From Hydractinia symbiolongicarpus (taxonomy: Eukaryota; Cnidaria; Hydrozoa; Anthoathecata; Hydractiniidae), in contig NC_079884.1 of NCBI RefSeq assembly GCF_029227915.1, positions 21,888,001-21,948,000 of the forward strand: a stretch of 60,000 nucleotides of DNA. The letters run 5' to 3'. Positions 35,315 through 47,084 of the stretch are shown here, in pieces; within the stretch, counting starts at the first letter, position 1, and each line of letters opens with the position of its first letter. The notes under the pieces were generated by a model that worked only from the letters and a program-made list of their open reading frames with translations, was not told where the DNA came from and made no database searches. A program made the position numbers and the translations under genes.

Positions 35315-35528
35315 CAAGATGAGAACACACGACTGTACCCAAAAAAATCCGTTCTTGTGGGACACATTTGCGTTTTAATACAAGCTCACGAGCTTGTAAT
35401 AAAACGATAAAATAAAACGATGAAGTTTCAATAGGATGGATGTATTCTTTTCTATCATTATCAATTTTTGTTGATGCGCAAAACGATGCAAAAATAAGCA
35501 AATAAAACAGATACTGAAGTGTTAATCT
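35315..35528 (-). CDS. possible internal or first exon, hydrophobic start
   Basis: An open segment bordered by TTTTTTAG and a good donor, CTTG|GTAACT. It encodes a hydrophobic run (LTLQYLFYLLIFASFCAST) followed by a polar part ending CVPQERIFLGTVVCSHLG. There is no ATG in frame. The acceptor overlaps the start of a Helitron-like element at 35526, so the upstream part may have been displaced by that insertion. No partner exon is identified. Confidence 0.25.
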
Positions 35529-35665
35529 CTAAAAAATAGACGTCGTCTGTCTGTCCTTGCGCAAAATGGTACCGCAAGTAGCAACACCCACGAAATGCGG
35601 TATTTATTCACCAACTTTTATCTCCATAATAATAACCGTCGTCAGTCTGTGTGTTAAAAAAGGTT
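35526..35665 (+). mobile_element. two tandem Helitron 5' ends
   Basis: TCTCTAAAAAATAGACGTCG begins at 35526 after an A and carries GTCTGTCTG and AATGCGGTATTTATT. A second start, TCTCCATAATAATAACCGTC, follows at 35621, again after an A. Neither retains the hairpin-CTAG end. Confidence 0.6.
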
Positions 35666-35869
35666 AATGATATTCCTTTGATCTTCGGACGACTTTTTAA
35701 GGATCAGGGGGTTGTTTAACCGAAAACCTCATTATTGATTAAAAATATTAATAAATTAATTTATTTCTGTAATTAATTTAATTATTTTAATTTATAAACT
35801 TAGTTAAAATACATATATTAAATGATAAGAATAAATATACAATCTACTCTAAACAAGATGAACATCCAC

Positions 35870-36366
35870 GGTACCAAAAAATGATTCCATCTATCGAATG
35901 TTTCCACTTATCCGAATTGCTCGATAAGTGGAACCTCTATGAAACCGAAAAAAAGTTCCACTTATCGAACTTCTCTCTTATCTGAAATCTCAGGAGACCG
36001 AGGAATTAAGGAATAATCAAAAACAGGGGGAGAAACAAAAGAAATTATAGATATTCATGTTCCACATAGTGATTTTTCTAAGCAATTGAGTTATAAAAAA
36101 TAATAGCTGTTTTAAAACTTTGTGAAAGTTCGTTTTCAACTAATTTAGAAACTTCCAAGGTACAACGTTGAATGTTTTGATTACAAGGATTCGAACGTAC
36201 TGTACATGGTTTTTCTTTTGAAAAAGTTCCACTTATATGATTATTGCCCAAGGGACCAAAAAAATGGTTCCACTTGTCGAAAGTTCCACTTATCGAGGCT
36301 TCCACTGATCTGAATAAAATAAGAGAGATTCCACTTATCCGGGGTTCTACTTTTTGACAGTAGACT
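35870..36366. mobile_element. pogo/Tigger-like MITE rich in GATAAGTGGAA motifs
   Basis: The motif TTCCACTTATC and its complement occur about eight times in both orientations. The right end, read inward, is CAGTCTACTGTCAAAAAGTA followed by GAACCCCGGATAAGTGGAA, which resembles the CAGT...GATAAGTGGAA termini of Tigger-type elements. The left end is less clear. The 75-codon minus frame inside is made of these motifs and is not a gene. Confidence 0.5.
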
Positions 36367-36579
36367 GTATTATTATTTTAATACGCCATTTTTAATATAA
36401 ACGCCCTTCATCTTAATCGCCGAATTCGCTCACGAGCCACAAAAAACAGATGCAACATAGTGTTACCGACTTTGTTTTAACCGCTCACGCGTAGTATGCC
36501 AATAACAACAACCGATTCTTTGAAAATACATTACAATATTTTCGCGGCCAGAACGTGTCGAAGAAAAAACATGCTCTGA

Positions 36580-37066
36580 CGAAGGTCATTTTGATTTTGA
36601 AAGTGGTGGTTGTCAGTGTTAGGTCTGTAGGTCTGTTTAATCTTTTTATCTTTTAAAAGGTTTTTATTTTTGATATTTTTGCTTTCTGTATGTTTTTATA
36701 CTTTAAGATAAATATATTGTCACGTTTTAAAGCCATGTACAAATCTTAAATGCACTTATTGTAGGATATTGGCTAACGAAACAAAAATTTTAGGAGCATT
36801 CTAAAGCCAGCTAACTACACACTATTACTATACTTTAATGTTTTTTTCAGTTTGGTATATAAGCTTTTTTACTATTTAGACTATTTAGCTAGCTCTTAGC
36901 CACCTTTGGCTAAAAGTGACAGTAGCCAGGTATATTAAGTTTGGCTACAACCAAAATCCTTTATTAATAATTCTTACGATGCTAAATGAAGAAATCCTTT
37001 TATTATTGTGATGAAAAATTATTCCAGAAAATAAAATTGCTGAGTCATTTGGACGGGTTAACGACA
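36580..37066 (+). mobile_element. diverged copy of the 28.9-29.6 kb Helitron-like element
   Basis: Shares in order TTGTCACGTTTT, CAAATCTTAA, GGAGCAT.CTAAAG, AGCTAGCT tracts, GGCTACAA, AATAAAATTGCTGAGT and an end reading GACGGGTTAACGACAGGAG, where the terminal CTAG is mutated. It is about 60-70 percent similar by eye. Confidence 0.5.
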
Positions 37067-38805
37067 GGAGTTTTCCTGTGTTTATATTTAAACCGAGCGA
37101 AGTTGCAATAAAGTTTTTTTAGAAAAGGGTACGCCTATACGCATGTGCAACACCATTTAGCTGTACTTATCGCTCAGTATGCTGTTAACAATAGACTGGT
37201 TCCTATTTTTATTTAAACCGAAGCTGTGATAACGATTTTTTGAAAAGTGTATTAGGCCTGTACGGATATGCAAAACGGTTTACCTGTACTAAGTCCAGTG
37301 TCACGATTACTTTTTTAACATTACATTTACAGAAACTTATTCCGTAAAATACAATAATATTGACCGATTGTTTTGGCTATGACGGGTAACAATGTTTTAA
37401 AAGATTTATTACAGCGGCAACACTATATATAATGTTGAGTGCGTTTCACTCGATTTAAGACATATTGTATATCTGTACTAAAATGCTCCATTCGGATGTA
37501 TGACACAGCTTATGGTTGTTATACCGCGCTTCTCCGAGCGTTCAACGCCAGGTCACACAGTTACTTGTGGTTTAACTCGGGGTTTTAAAGCCGGGTCCCT
37601 CGGCTAGTGTTGATAATAAACTTATAAGCTAATAACGTTTTCATTTTCACGCAATATGCGTTGCAATTAGCTTCTTTACTATCTTCTGTGTATCGTAAAC
37701 TTTCATTGAATCAACTTTTTAAGAATGTATTGTCTGACAACTTCCAGACAAAAATGCTTAAGTAATATTGTAGAAGAACTACTTTGTTCATCAATAACAT
37801 ACTGCCTGGCAGCAAGCGGGATTCGATCCGTGGTCCCTAGAACTGGAAGCCGCAGACATAAGATCGACATAAAAAGATCAAGAAAAAATTTTAGGATTTG
37901 CCAAAAAAGAAAGATTGACTTAACTCTGTTCTTATGATAATTTCAACGCTTTCCAATGAAAGATAACATACTGTCTAAAGTTATTCATTCAGAAATAAAC
38001 GAAGTTGATCTTATAAGTACTCAAGATGGCAGCTGAATTCAAACTTTGATGTTGAAATTACAGGTCATTTCTTCGGCTTCATTATAAAGACAGAGATTTG
38101 TTTCAAATTTAGACAGCTGTTTTATTACAAATTTTGACGAAAGAAAATTACAAATTACGACAGTAAATTTATAACAAGTTGCTATAGGTATTTCAAATTG
38201 CGACGTTTTTATTACGTATCGCGATGATTGTTACAAATTGCGACAGAGCAGGGTGTCAAGGTAACGCACGTGCGTATTTTTTAGCTAAACAAAATTTCAA
38301 ACTGCTTTTATTTGTAAAAGTGCAGTTGCTCGGCGCAGTTTGTTAAGTTCCAAACGTTTCGAACAATTTTTTTTATATTATTTGACTTTCGGAAGCAAGT
38401 AAAAATGAGGATAGATTTAGAAGTTGTGACGAAAATTGAGTATACGGTAGTAATAAATGAAAGTGCAAGGGAAGGGGGTATCATTGAAAGTACGCAGGTA
38501 AAATAAGGTCTTAGTGAAAACGCATATTTTGCGGAGGAGGGGTCTAACTTTGGTATGTTTTGTGCGTGCTTGCTTGCTCGTAAAAGATCCCTTATGTACC
38601 TTTCAGTTTTCAAATTTAAAAAATATTTTGTCATTTTAAAACTGTTATAAGAAGTTCCCATATTATAGTTTTTCTTACAATACTTACAAACATTCGGAAG
38701 GAATTTTGAATTTGTAAGAATAAGCTTTGGTTTCTAAGAGTTAAGCATCAAGCAATGAAACTATATGCATAAAAAAACACAACAAAAAATGTGTATATTG
38801 GAACT
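37067..38805. other. intergenic, no confident gene
   Basis: Includes a degenerate ACAAATTGCGACAG-type repeat (38110-38250) and a B-box-like GGGATTCGATCC near 37818 within a short open frame, probably another SINE relic. No gene is supported. Confidence 0.45.
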
Positions 38806-40852
38806 TTAGGCTATCCCATTTGCCAAAGGAATCCCTTTCTCTGTGATGTTAACGCCTTCGTGGCAGCCATATAGTTCAAAACGTAAACATGGTCTTGAAT
38901 GGTAATGCAATATCACGATTTTCACACTGTCTGTAGTAATTAACTTCTCAAGTTTAATGTTGGTAACGTCATCAGGAGCAACATTTCCATCTAAATTCTA
39001 AATGGAATAAATTAGACGTTCAAATATTCTTCCTATGCAAAAACTTTGAATTACTCATCAGATTATCAGTACTAATGTTTTGATGTGCGAAATACCAGTT
39101 ATAAATTACCAAGTTAAGGTTCGTATAATAGCTTTTTAAAATATATTTTTGAGTAGTCTTTTGAGTAGTGTATTATCTGACCAATGCTACACCTCACCCG
39201 AGTACTAGTTTGCACGTGCACACACCTATGCTGTGTTAATTAAATATTGTAATCTTAGTTGCCCGTGGAATATAACAAAATATACGGCCATTATTAAATA
39301 GACAGTTTTGAAACCTAATATAGCGATGTTCAGGTTTTGTAAAATATTTCTGCTACAATTTACTTATAAAAAAGTAGTGTAACAATTTGCGTGATTTCTT
39401 TTATGTGAACTTGTCGCGATCTCCTTAAAGTTCATAACGCGAAATACAGTCAAAAAGCGTTATTACCACAAGAAAAAATAATGCACGCCCTGGACAAATT
39501 ATAAAGTAATTTGCGGCCTTGCGGCGGGTTGTCACAGTTCACAACTTATTTGCATTTTTGGATTAACTGATATCACTACACGATCTACAAACACAACCTT
39601 ACCGTAGAATTATGACTATCCCTATAGTATTCCCATTTTTGTTCCTTTAAGTTGAAGAACATCAGTTCAAATTCCGTTATCCAAGATATTGAATCAAATT
39701 GACCTTAGCAGAGAAAGAACATATAAAAACAGCAAAAATTTCTCTTCGCCGTAATACATTTCGAAATTTTTAAAAAAGACAAAATTCGTTGGGGAAAAAC
39801 TCACTTTGAATTGCCACTTTAGTAATTATGTATGGTTCACCGAGATTCACTTGTATCCAATGTGTATCACTCATACTTCTATCAGCACACCAACCTCCAG
39901 CGTCCAGGGTTGTTGTTATTTGATTCAATCGAGCGTTGTATGGATTATAGGAAAGATTAGAATCTTTATCATGGCGTATGGAACTGGACAAAAAGTCGTT
40001 CTTCTGAATAACGTTTACATTGGCGATACCTGTCGTAAGCAGAACACCTACAGCTTAAGAGGATCAGGGGGAATTCATCATGCTTAGCAAATTTAAAGAC
40101 AGAGTACACGAAGTTTCACTTTGAAAATTGCCATGACAACAGTGCTGGTCAATGTGTTCCCAGCAAAAAATCCTGATTTAATGACCATTGTTATTACCCA
40201 TCTTCCATATATTGTCCCAAAAGATATTATTATTATTATTACTGCATTTTAGCAAAGAAAAGGCAATCAATCAATTTCTTTCCTGCTAAATTACATCAGT
40301 ATAGCAAATACCTTTTTAAGTTAGCTAAGTTAGCTAAATTAATGTTATTAGGTGGTTGAATCTCCCCCCTTCCCAAGAATATTTGATACCCCAAAAGACC
40401 ACAGTGTTAAAACAAACGTATAACCTCCTGAATATCTTTTTAAAATTAAAAAATAACATTGGTAACAATAAACATTTTTCTTGCAAAAGTATTTATATCC
40501 TAATTTGCATTAATTTTCGCATTTTTATTAGTAATTAGTAAAACAGTTAAAGGCCTTTATTCGTCTGTGTCAAGCATCGTTTATCACATTCGAATAATTT
40601 TAAATGCCCACAAGACCGAAATGATATATATATACACCAACCTATGGGGTCAAAACAACTTGATCTTATTTGTTGACATTCATTTTCGTCAGTTCCATCT
40701 AAACAATCCCGTTCACTGTCACATCTCCAATAATCAGGAATACATTTCATATCAACACCACATTGAAATTGACCAGTCCTGCAACGTTGAACATTTCCCG
40801 CATGAAATGTGTATACATAAAACATAAAGATCGTCACGCGATATACTATCAT
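38806..40852 (-). CDS. secreted LDLa + F5/8 type C protein, stalkless paralog, four exons
   Basis: Exons are 40852-40642, 40029-39805, 39703-39603 and 38997-38806, all in phase (1, 1, 0), giving 242 residues. The start is a hydrophobic signal peptide (about 1-18). LDLa spans Cys 24-59, with DGTDE at the calcium site. The F5/8 type C domain runs from Cys 66 (CFDPIG) to Cys 224 ([13 protein letters not shown]), via [21 protein letters not shown] and KWEYYRD. Exons 2 and 3 have exactly the lengths of those in the neighbouring paralog (225 and 101). After the discoidin domain the last exon codes only 18 more residues and stops: no Thr/Pro stalk and no Cys tail. The first donor is GTTGGT, like GTCGGT in the paralog. 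A tandem duplicate; its function is probably ligand binding outside the cell. Confidence 0.82.
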
Positions 40853-41384
40853 TGTATATTCTTAAAAGCAAAACATCCCAGCTTTAATTGATAAAAGACT
40901 ACTTCAATATAATTTAAATTTTTTAAAAAAGCTGTATTTTAAGAAGGTTACCACGGCTTAGTTTATTGTTAAGCGGAAGAACTTTGCATACAGAGAATGT
41001 TTGTAAATAAACATGCCGAGAATGCAACTTATAATCTGTATGATAATAGCAACAGTGGTTTAGGCTCGATAATTACCATAACAGCTTTATCAGACGTCAA
41101 AATTTTAAGGAAGGATACGACACTTAAACGTATATAAACAAATCTTTGCTTTCACAATTGCAACGTTTTCATAAAAACAAGGCATTGTTAACTGTTGTCA
41201 GTCAACGTTATTTTGTCCAAGTTTATTTGAACATATTATCTCCGGCAGGTGTTCATAACCTTCTATAGTTCTCGACTTTATACTTTTTAATAAGCAATCC
41301 GAGTATCTATAAATATTTCGTATCATTTATATTTAACTATTTACGTTAAAAGATGCTTGGTTGGATCCTTGTAGACATGGTGCA

Positions 41385-41612
41385 GAGATGGTGTAGTGGT
41401 AGCGCAATCAGCTTGTAATCATAAGGTTTAAGGGTTCAAATCCCTACTCCAAAGCACTTTAAATGTAGTGTTGTAAGCACATTTGGTGCCATCTACCAAC
41501 CAACTAATTGGCTTGTGTGGCAGGCACTTCTCTTCTCTAGCGGTAATGTAACATAGAGAAGGAAGAGCCAGCCGTTAGAAGGGTGAATCCTTAAGGACGT
41601 TACTTACTTACT
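41385..41612 (+). mobile_element. tRNA-derived SINE
   Basis: The head holds an A box (TGGTGTAGTGGTAGCGC) and a B box (GGTTCAAATCC) in tRNA spacing, but the 5' and 3' acceptor strands do not pair and the anticodon arm is poor, so it is not a working tRNA gene. A non-tRNA body of about 140 bases follows, with a short internal hairpin (CTTCTCTTCTCTAG... against ...AGAGAAGGAAGAG), and a tail of CTTA repeats (TTACTTACTTACTTG). These are the parts expected of a SINE. Confidence 0.7.
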
Positions 41613-42298
41613 TGTAAACATTTTAAAATTTAAATTCATTTTTGCATTTTCACACAATTGTTTGTAAGCGTTTAGGTATATATTACCCATGGGGTTGCCG
41701 TTAAATGTCTTATGCTTTATGTTTTATGCACTGTTTTGTAATGTTGTAAAACGTTAGTATCAGAACAAAAGCTTTGTTTTGAGAACTGCACAGAAAAGAA
41801 AAGAAAACCAAAAGAATTATTGCGCAATTTGCAATGCTTGTTTACAGCACTGTAGAGAAAAAAAGTAAAACACGCCTCCGCATTCCTTTTATAATGTCGT
41901 CGATGAAAACATAAACAACAAAGTCATTAAGTTAATTATTCATTACAAAATTAATTAAAAAAATGTATCTGGTGGTTGTGTTAAATGATGAGACACTCCA
42001 AGTCAAATTTCAATAAAAGCAAACTCTTCCAACATAAATCTATATATAAATAAATCTCTGGATTTTACAATATCAAAAAACCTTGCGAAGTTTAATATCA
42101 ATGAAAAATGCTATGAAGAAAGTGAATTAGTAAAAATATGCATCAAATGCCAAATTATTAACCGACAATTACAGAGGAAAAACTATTTTTCGCTAATACA
42201 TTTCAGATATTGTGAAAATTATAAATATCCTTGAACCAACAAATCATAACACAGCGAAAAAAATATTTGATTTTTTAAAAAGATGAGGAACTTCTTGC

Positions 42299-42304
42299 TT
42301 TATT
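42299..42304 (-). terminator. polyadenylation signal AATAAA
   Basis: Lies only about 10 bases beyond the TGA stop of the 396-residue gene, implying a very short 3' UTR. Confidence 0.55.
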
Positions 42305-42313
42305 GTATCTGCT

Positions 42314-43504
42314 TCAAACACTTATAAACATATGAGTTTTGTCCGCCAGTTCTTTATCGACGCTGTATAATTCCTGATATATATTTTTCCAAATATTACA
42401 CTTATTGAAACGCATGGCTTGCCATCGTCCAAGATCGTAATTGAGGTCTCCAAAAAGGGATGTAATCATCCTGGAATCGATTCCAAGGAACGATTTTTCT
42501 TCGGAATCATGAAGAAAATATTTTCCCATGTTGTAATGATCCACCGAATGAAATATTGTATTGCATGATAAGATGGACACAGACAAACCAGTCGAAGCCA
42601 GGTGTTTGTTATATATCGCTCTTGCTTTTACTGTAAATCTTACGAAATTACTCACCTTCATGCATTGTGTTATTTTATAGTGGTTTTGAATTTGTTGCGC
42701 TGAATTGTATCCAAGAATTTCTTGAAGATTCGTTCGCGGAATTCCCCAGATATCCGCAGGATAGTGATTGGCAGATTCGTTCATTCCTGAAACTATTGCA
42801 TGCATATCGTCTATGCTCTGTTTAAATGTGTCGCTTAAATCACTTCGCCTTTTAACATCGTTTAAATTCATTTCTACAACACTACCTGCCATTACATGAG
42901 TTAACGTGTGTGTATAAACACACCATACAGTGTTAAGGAATGAAAACATTTGATTTAATTCAGTGATTTCTTCATCATCCACAGTAAGTTTGTATAGAAT
43001 AGTATCTCCTTCTTCATTTAATACGATATAAGCACGACATTCTTCCAGAAAATAATACTTTCTTGTTTTACAGCGACATGGCATTCTAAAGTTCGTGTAA
43101 CAAAAATGGTAATGCCCATTTGTTTCGCAGTCAAAACCAAGCACAAGTGTAGTCTCCAATACCATTTTAGCTAGTTGTATCCGTTTTTCGCAATCCGACA
43201 ATTCAGATTTTTTGGTTCGAAGTAACAATTGCTTCAGATATTTGATTGGCACACTCCAAAGGTAGGGAAGGCAAGCCAAATGTAGATACTTGAGATATTG
43301 TGGAAATGAACATCTTGGAGCAATGAATTTTGTTGGAGATATTACTTGGTCACCGCTTTCTTTTTGTTTTCTCAGTTTGGAAACGACAGTATCAACTGAT
43401 GCTATTGTTGGATTTTTGCTGATGACATTTCTATACCACTTGTATCGATCAAATGCATACCAGATGAAAAAACTTAGTGCCGCTGTTACAAAAAGTAGTT
43501 CCAT
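42314..43504 (-). CDS. intronless membrane-anchored protein of unknown family, 396 aa
   Basis: One uninterrupted frame from an ATG at 43504 (ATGGAACTAC) to a TGA. The N-terminus (MELLFVTAALSFFIWYAF) is a single hydrophobic anchor followed by basic residues (DRYKWYRN), as in a type II or ER-tethered enzyme. The rest is soluble-looking, with a Cys/aromatic block at about 124-155 (LGFDCETNGHYHFCYTNF, CRCKTRKYYF) and His clusters at about 200-207 (YTHTLTHVMAG) and about 325 (IFHSVDHYNMG) that could be metal or heme ligands; that is only a guess. I do not recognise the family. It is the one unspliced gene among spliced neighbours, so it could be an old retrocopy, but a proper TATA box (43571-43578) and AATAAA (42299-42304) show an organised gene. 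Confidence 0.8.
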   Translation of the reverse strand: MELLFVTAALSFFIWYAFDRYKWYRNVISKNPTIASVDTVVSKLRKQKESGDQVISPTKFIAPRCSFPQYLKYLHLACLPYLWSVPIKYLKQLLLRTKKSELSDCEKRIQLAKMVLETTLVLGFDCETNGHYHFCYTNFRMPCRCKTRKYYFLEECRAYIVLNEEGDTILYKLTVDDEEITELNQMFSFLNTVWCVYTHTLTHVMAGSVVEMNLNDVKRRSDLSDTFKQSIDDMHAIVSGMNESANHYPADIWGIPRTNLQEILGYNSAQQIQNHYKITQCMKVSNFVRFTVKARAIYNKHLASTGLSVSILSCNTIFHSVDHYNMGKYFLHDSEEKSFLGIDSRMITSLFGDLNYDLGRWQAMRFNKCNIWKNIYQELYSVDKELADKTHMFISV

Positions 43505-43570
43505 ATTTACCAATGGTTCATGAGAAAATATATTTCTTAGATGTACTGAAAACCCAGTGTGTGCACGGAC

Positions 43571-43578
43571 TATTTATA
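43571..43578 (-). promoter_or_regulatory. TATA box of the 396-aa gene
   Basis: The minus strand reads GGGTATAAATAGTCC. TATAAATA ends 67 bases before the ATG, leaving room for a start site about 30 bases downstream and a roughly 35-base leader. It is the clearest core promoter in the window. Confidence 0.7.
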
Positions 43579-43599
43579 CCCTTGTCAGGTAAAGTTTAG

Positions 43600-46500
43600 T
43601 GTAGGATGATATGTGCTGTCAACGAGGCATAAATCTTTCTGCCGGAAATTTTACAATTATACTGAAAACACCCTCCGAAAATAAATTTTGAAAATTAGGC
43701 TAACTTAATTTTATAAGTAAATTTTTACTGTGAAACGGAAATGGAGAATTTGAGAGTGTGTTTATTAATTAAAGAACAATTCGGCATAAAAGCAAGCGTT
43801 TGACCATTTATCCTAACCATGATAAATGTTTGTTTCTTCACAGGAAGGATTCGTTTCGTTACACGTTTTTCAGTACAGTTAAATCACAGTTACCTAGGAA
43901 GTTGAGAAAGTTCTTCCTGGCTATTACTCAGATGGGATTTAAAAATAGAAGAGAAGGTTATGAACATACACCGTCATGTAGCATACCAATGTATTGAGTA
44001 TTGCGATGTGTAAAATAAGCGTCATCAGCATTAAAGAGACGTTGGTTTCAAATTAGTTCCTTATAAACAACTCCTAGGGAAAGTTTTCATTGCATCAGCT
44101 TAAGGTATGTTATGTGAATCAATCTAGCATTTTGATTGGTCCAGAATTGTTTTGTGTGCATCAAGGGAAATATGTTAACACACTATTTGTTGGTAATATC
44201 TCATGACCACTTTAGTATGGTAAAATAAAGTATGAATATAAAAAAAAGAATCTTCCTTCCAGCAGTGTTCAATTTTGTTACCGTAAAAACAGTAGGTGAC
44301 CCGAAGAAAGGTCAAGGACGAACGATTGTTTCCGAAAAGGGGTTCAGAGAATTAGGAGAAATAAAGAAATCATTTGCTGATCAAGGTATTGATATTTACA
44401 TTATTTGAAAATTTTGCGCTGAGTAAGCACTTCTCCCATGGTGTATTACATGTATGATGGAAAATGAAATACTTGTGTAAAAATGAACCAATGCAATGAT
44501 TCAAATTTACAACCACCAGCTTATTCAAAACCAAACCGCTAATTGATAATTTGGAAACTCTCACTAGTTAAGTAGAGGCACGAGTGGCTTAGTACTATCT
44601 AGTGTGCCTGTACGTCAAGTGACATTATGGCGTATCAACTTGATGTTGTGCAACCCATGTCACCTCCTGTGTGTCTATATCTTCCAGGGTCATGAGGTTA
44701 AAACTCACTTTTTATCCCTTTTTAACATTTTATTGCAAAGATCGTTGGAATAGGTCAATGAGTTGTGAATTCAAAACAACTGAAAGGTCACTGTGTCTTA
44801 TTTGTCTCAACGACATTTTCCTTTTTTACATGACACACAAACCTTATTTCGTCAAAACACTTTTAGTGAAATAAGCTGTCGTAAAATTTTACTATTTTTA
44901 AACCGTAATTTTGGCCTTCATAAAAGCACAGAGTTTGTTTTAAATCCAGTAAAGTGTTTTAAAGGATACAACATTTCTTATGTAATGTTTTTCTCAAAAA
45001 ATAACCTGTCCACAACTTCGACCGGAATAAAAACACGGCCTGCAAGCTGTTGTTAACCCGTCATTTCCAAGACAGTCACCCAGTATTTTTTAAGTTTGTA
45101 GAATGCGCTTCCTTTCTAGGTTTTATAATAAATATGTGTGTTACCTGGTTGAACGTTTAGGGTTAATTTGCAAAAACGCAGGTTTGAACGGTAGTTATCC
45201 AGTCCAGCTAAAACAGACACTGATTATTTTTATTCCACGTAGTAAGTACATGGTACAGTGTTCAATGACGGTGAAAAAATTAGGCTTATGTAAACAACGA
45301 ACCAAAATCTAGGAATAGAAAATTGCCCTCTGAGTCATGTAATCACAAGCTAATAGAATGATTCCAAAGAATGTTTTTAAATTTGCGATATTGGTTTTCA
45401 TGCAACGCAATAACTAAACAACAATCAAATACCAAAACACAATTTTCAACATTAATTTATTTATATCAAAAAAAAGTGCGAACATTTTATTTTACATTTT
45501 TTTATTATTTGTTTGTTACTAGATTGTTTGGATGCGTGCATATTTCAATAAATAAAGATGGCACCTACAAACACAAAACACATGAGAAAATTTTACTACT
45601 AACATCTTGAGACAATTAGGAAACCTAGACAATTAGATCCCTTGCTTAGTTACTTATAGATATAGATACGTTTATTTTCCTCTGATACTGCTGAGTAAGT
45701 AACTAGATAACTATTAAGGAAAACATTCACACGTTAAACGTTTTCTTGTGTGGTGACAGTGCATAATCTTAAGCTCTCTAATAGATTTTTGAAATTGCTA
45801 TTAATTTAGTGCAAATTTGGAAATGTTTAGGTTTATTCTTTAGAGAACCTGGAATTTGCTAAAGTGTCTCAAGGCAAAATAAGGACACTAAATTTTATTT
45901 ATCTATCAACCTAAATTTGATGCTGACGAAAAGTCTTAGATCCAACATAAGCAGAACTGTGCCATTTACAATTAATTAATAAGTTGACTTCAGAAAGATT
46001 TTATAAGAATTTTATCAGAATTAGAAATTGGCATAAGCATCAATAATTTAAAGAGATTCAAATTATCTTTCAGTGTTCAATAAAAATTTCTTTTTTTATC
46101 CGTGCGATAAAAAAGGTTTTTTAAAAAGATGATTATTTGATAAAAGAGAGTTTTGAATTTTACATCTTGGACACAATATCCTTCTGAAGGTCATAATGCA
46201 ATGTATAAGTTTGTGACATCTCTAATACTCTATAATATTGAAATAGGGTGCTTATAAGACTTTTGCTGAATCACATGTGACAAAACATTTTCGTTTTTTA
46301 AGAGAGTTTCGAAATATGTTTCATGTTATCTGAAAACACTTTAAGTTACATTTTAAGGAAAAACCTGAATTAATACATCTCATTACACGTGCTGAAATTG
46401 ACGTAAATTCGTAACCACATGTATTTTTAATCTTGATGATTTATTAAAAGAGAACGCAATTATATTTTGATTATGGTGTCATATATGCCGGGTTATAATT

Positions 46501-47080
46501 TTTTTGATGTTCTGGATATTATATTTGTGGATGATGCAATATGAATTTTGAACTGCCAGCTACATATTCAGATATACATTTTAAATTATAAGGACTGCAA
46601 CTAAAATGTTCTATTTTTCTGAAATTTTGATTATTTCCTAAATTTGAGGGTTGCTTATATGAAAGGCACGACAAAGGGCGAGTGCCGAGACAAGGCGTTT
46701 ATCGAGGCAGTTTTGACACGCCTTTATATGGAAAAATGTGTACCATGATGTTTTTTCTTTTTATTGAAATATGCAAAAAATATTTCGTTTGTCCAGACCG
46801 GACCCTCATAGCTTGGACGGGACGAACTTAGGACAAAAATTTAAGTGAAGCGCTTAATCTAATTATCAAAGTATATTTTTTTATTTTCTATTAGTTTTGT
46901 GCGCATTATAAACTTCGATTAGTTAGCAAAAATCTTTAAGTCAGAACTCTTGTAAATAGTAAACACAGTTCAAACGCACTGGTGTAGCCTTACAAATCAG
47001 TTATTTTCGTAGAACCCATATCACAGCCGTTATAAACATTAAATATTAAATAAAAAACATCCCTTGTGAACATCGAAAAG
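43600..47080. other. intergenic, no gene seen
   Basis: About 3.5 kb of AT-rich sequence. Several open frames of 64-87 codons overlap one another on both strands with no motif, splice signal or start context of note. The block at 46660-46735 is locally GC-richer (AAAGGGCGAGTGCCGAG, AAGGCGTTTATCGAGG) and may be a repeat fragment. Confidence 0.5.
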
Positions 47081-47084
47081 TTCA

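Noticed and set aside
37725-37937. 70-codon frame containing GGGATTCGATCC
   Set aside because: The B-box-like string suggests a SINE relic; no coding support.
41385-41460. tRNA gene with A and B boxes
   Set aside because: The acceptor stem does not pair, the anticodon arm is poor, and a SINE body and CTTA tail follow.
43290-43523. 77-codon plus frame overlapping the 396-residue gene
   Set aside because: Antisense shadow of a much longer, better supported frame with its own TATA box.
44793-45056. 87-codon plus frame and overlapping 67-codon frame
   Set aside because: Two frames of similar length overlap here with no motif; chance.
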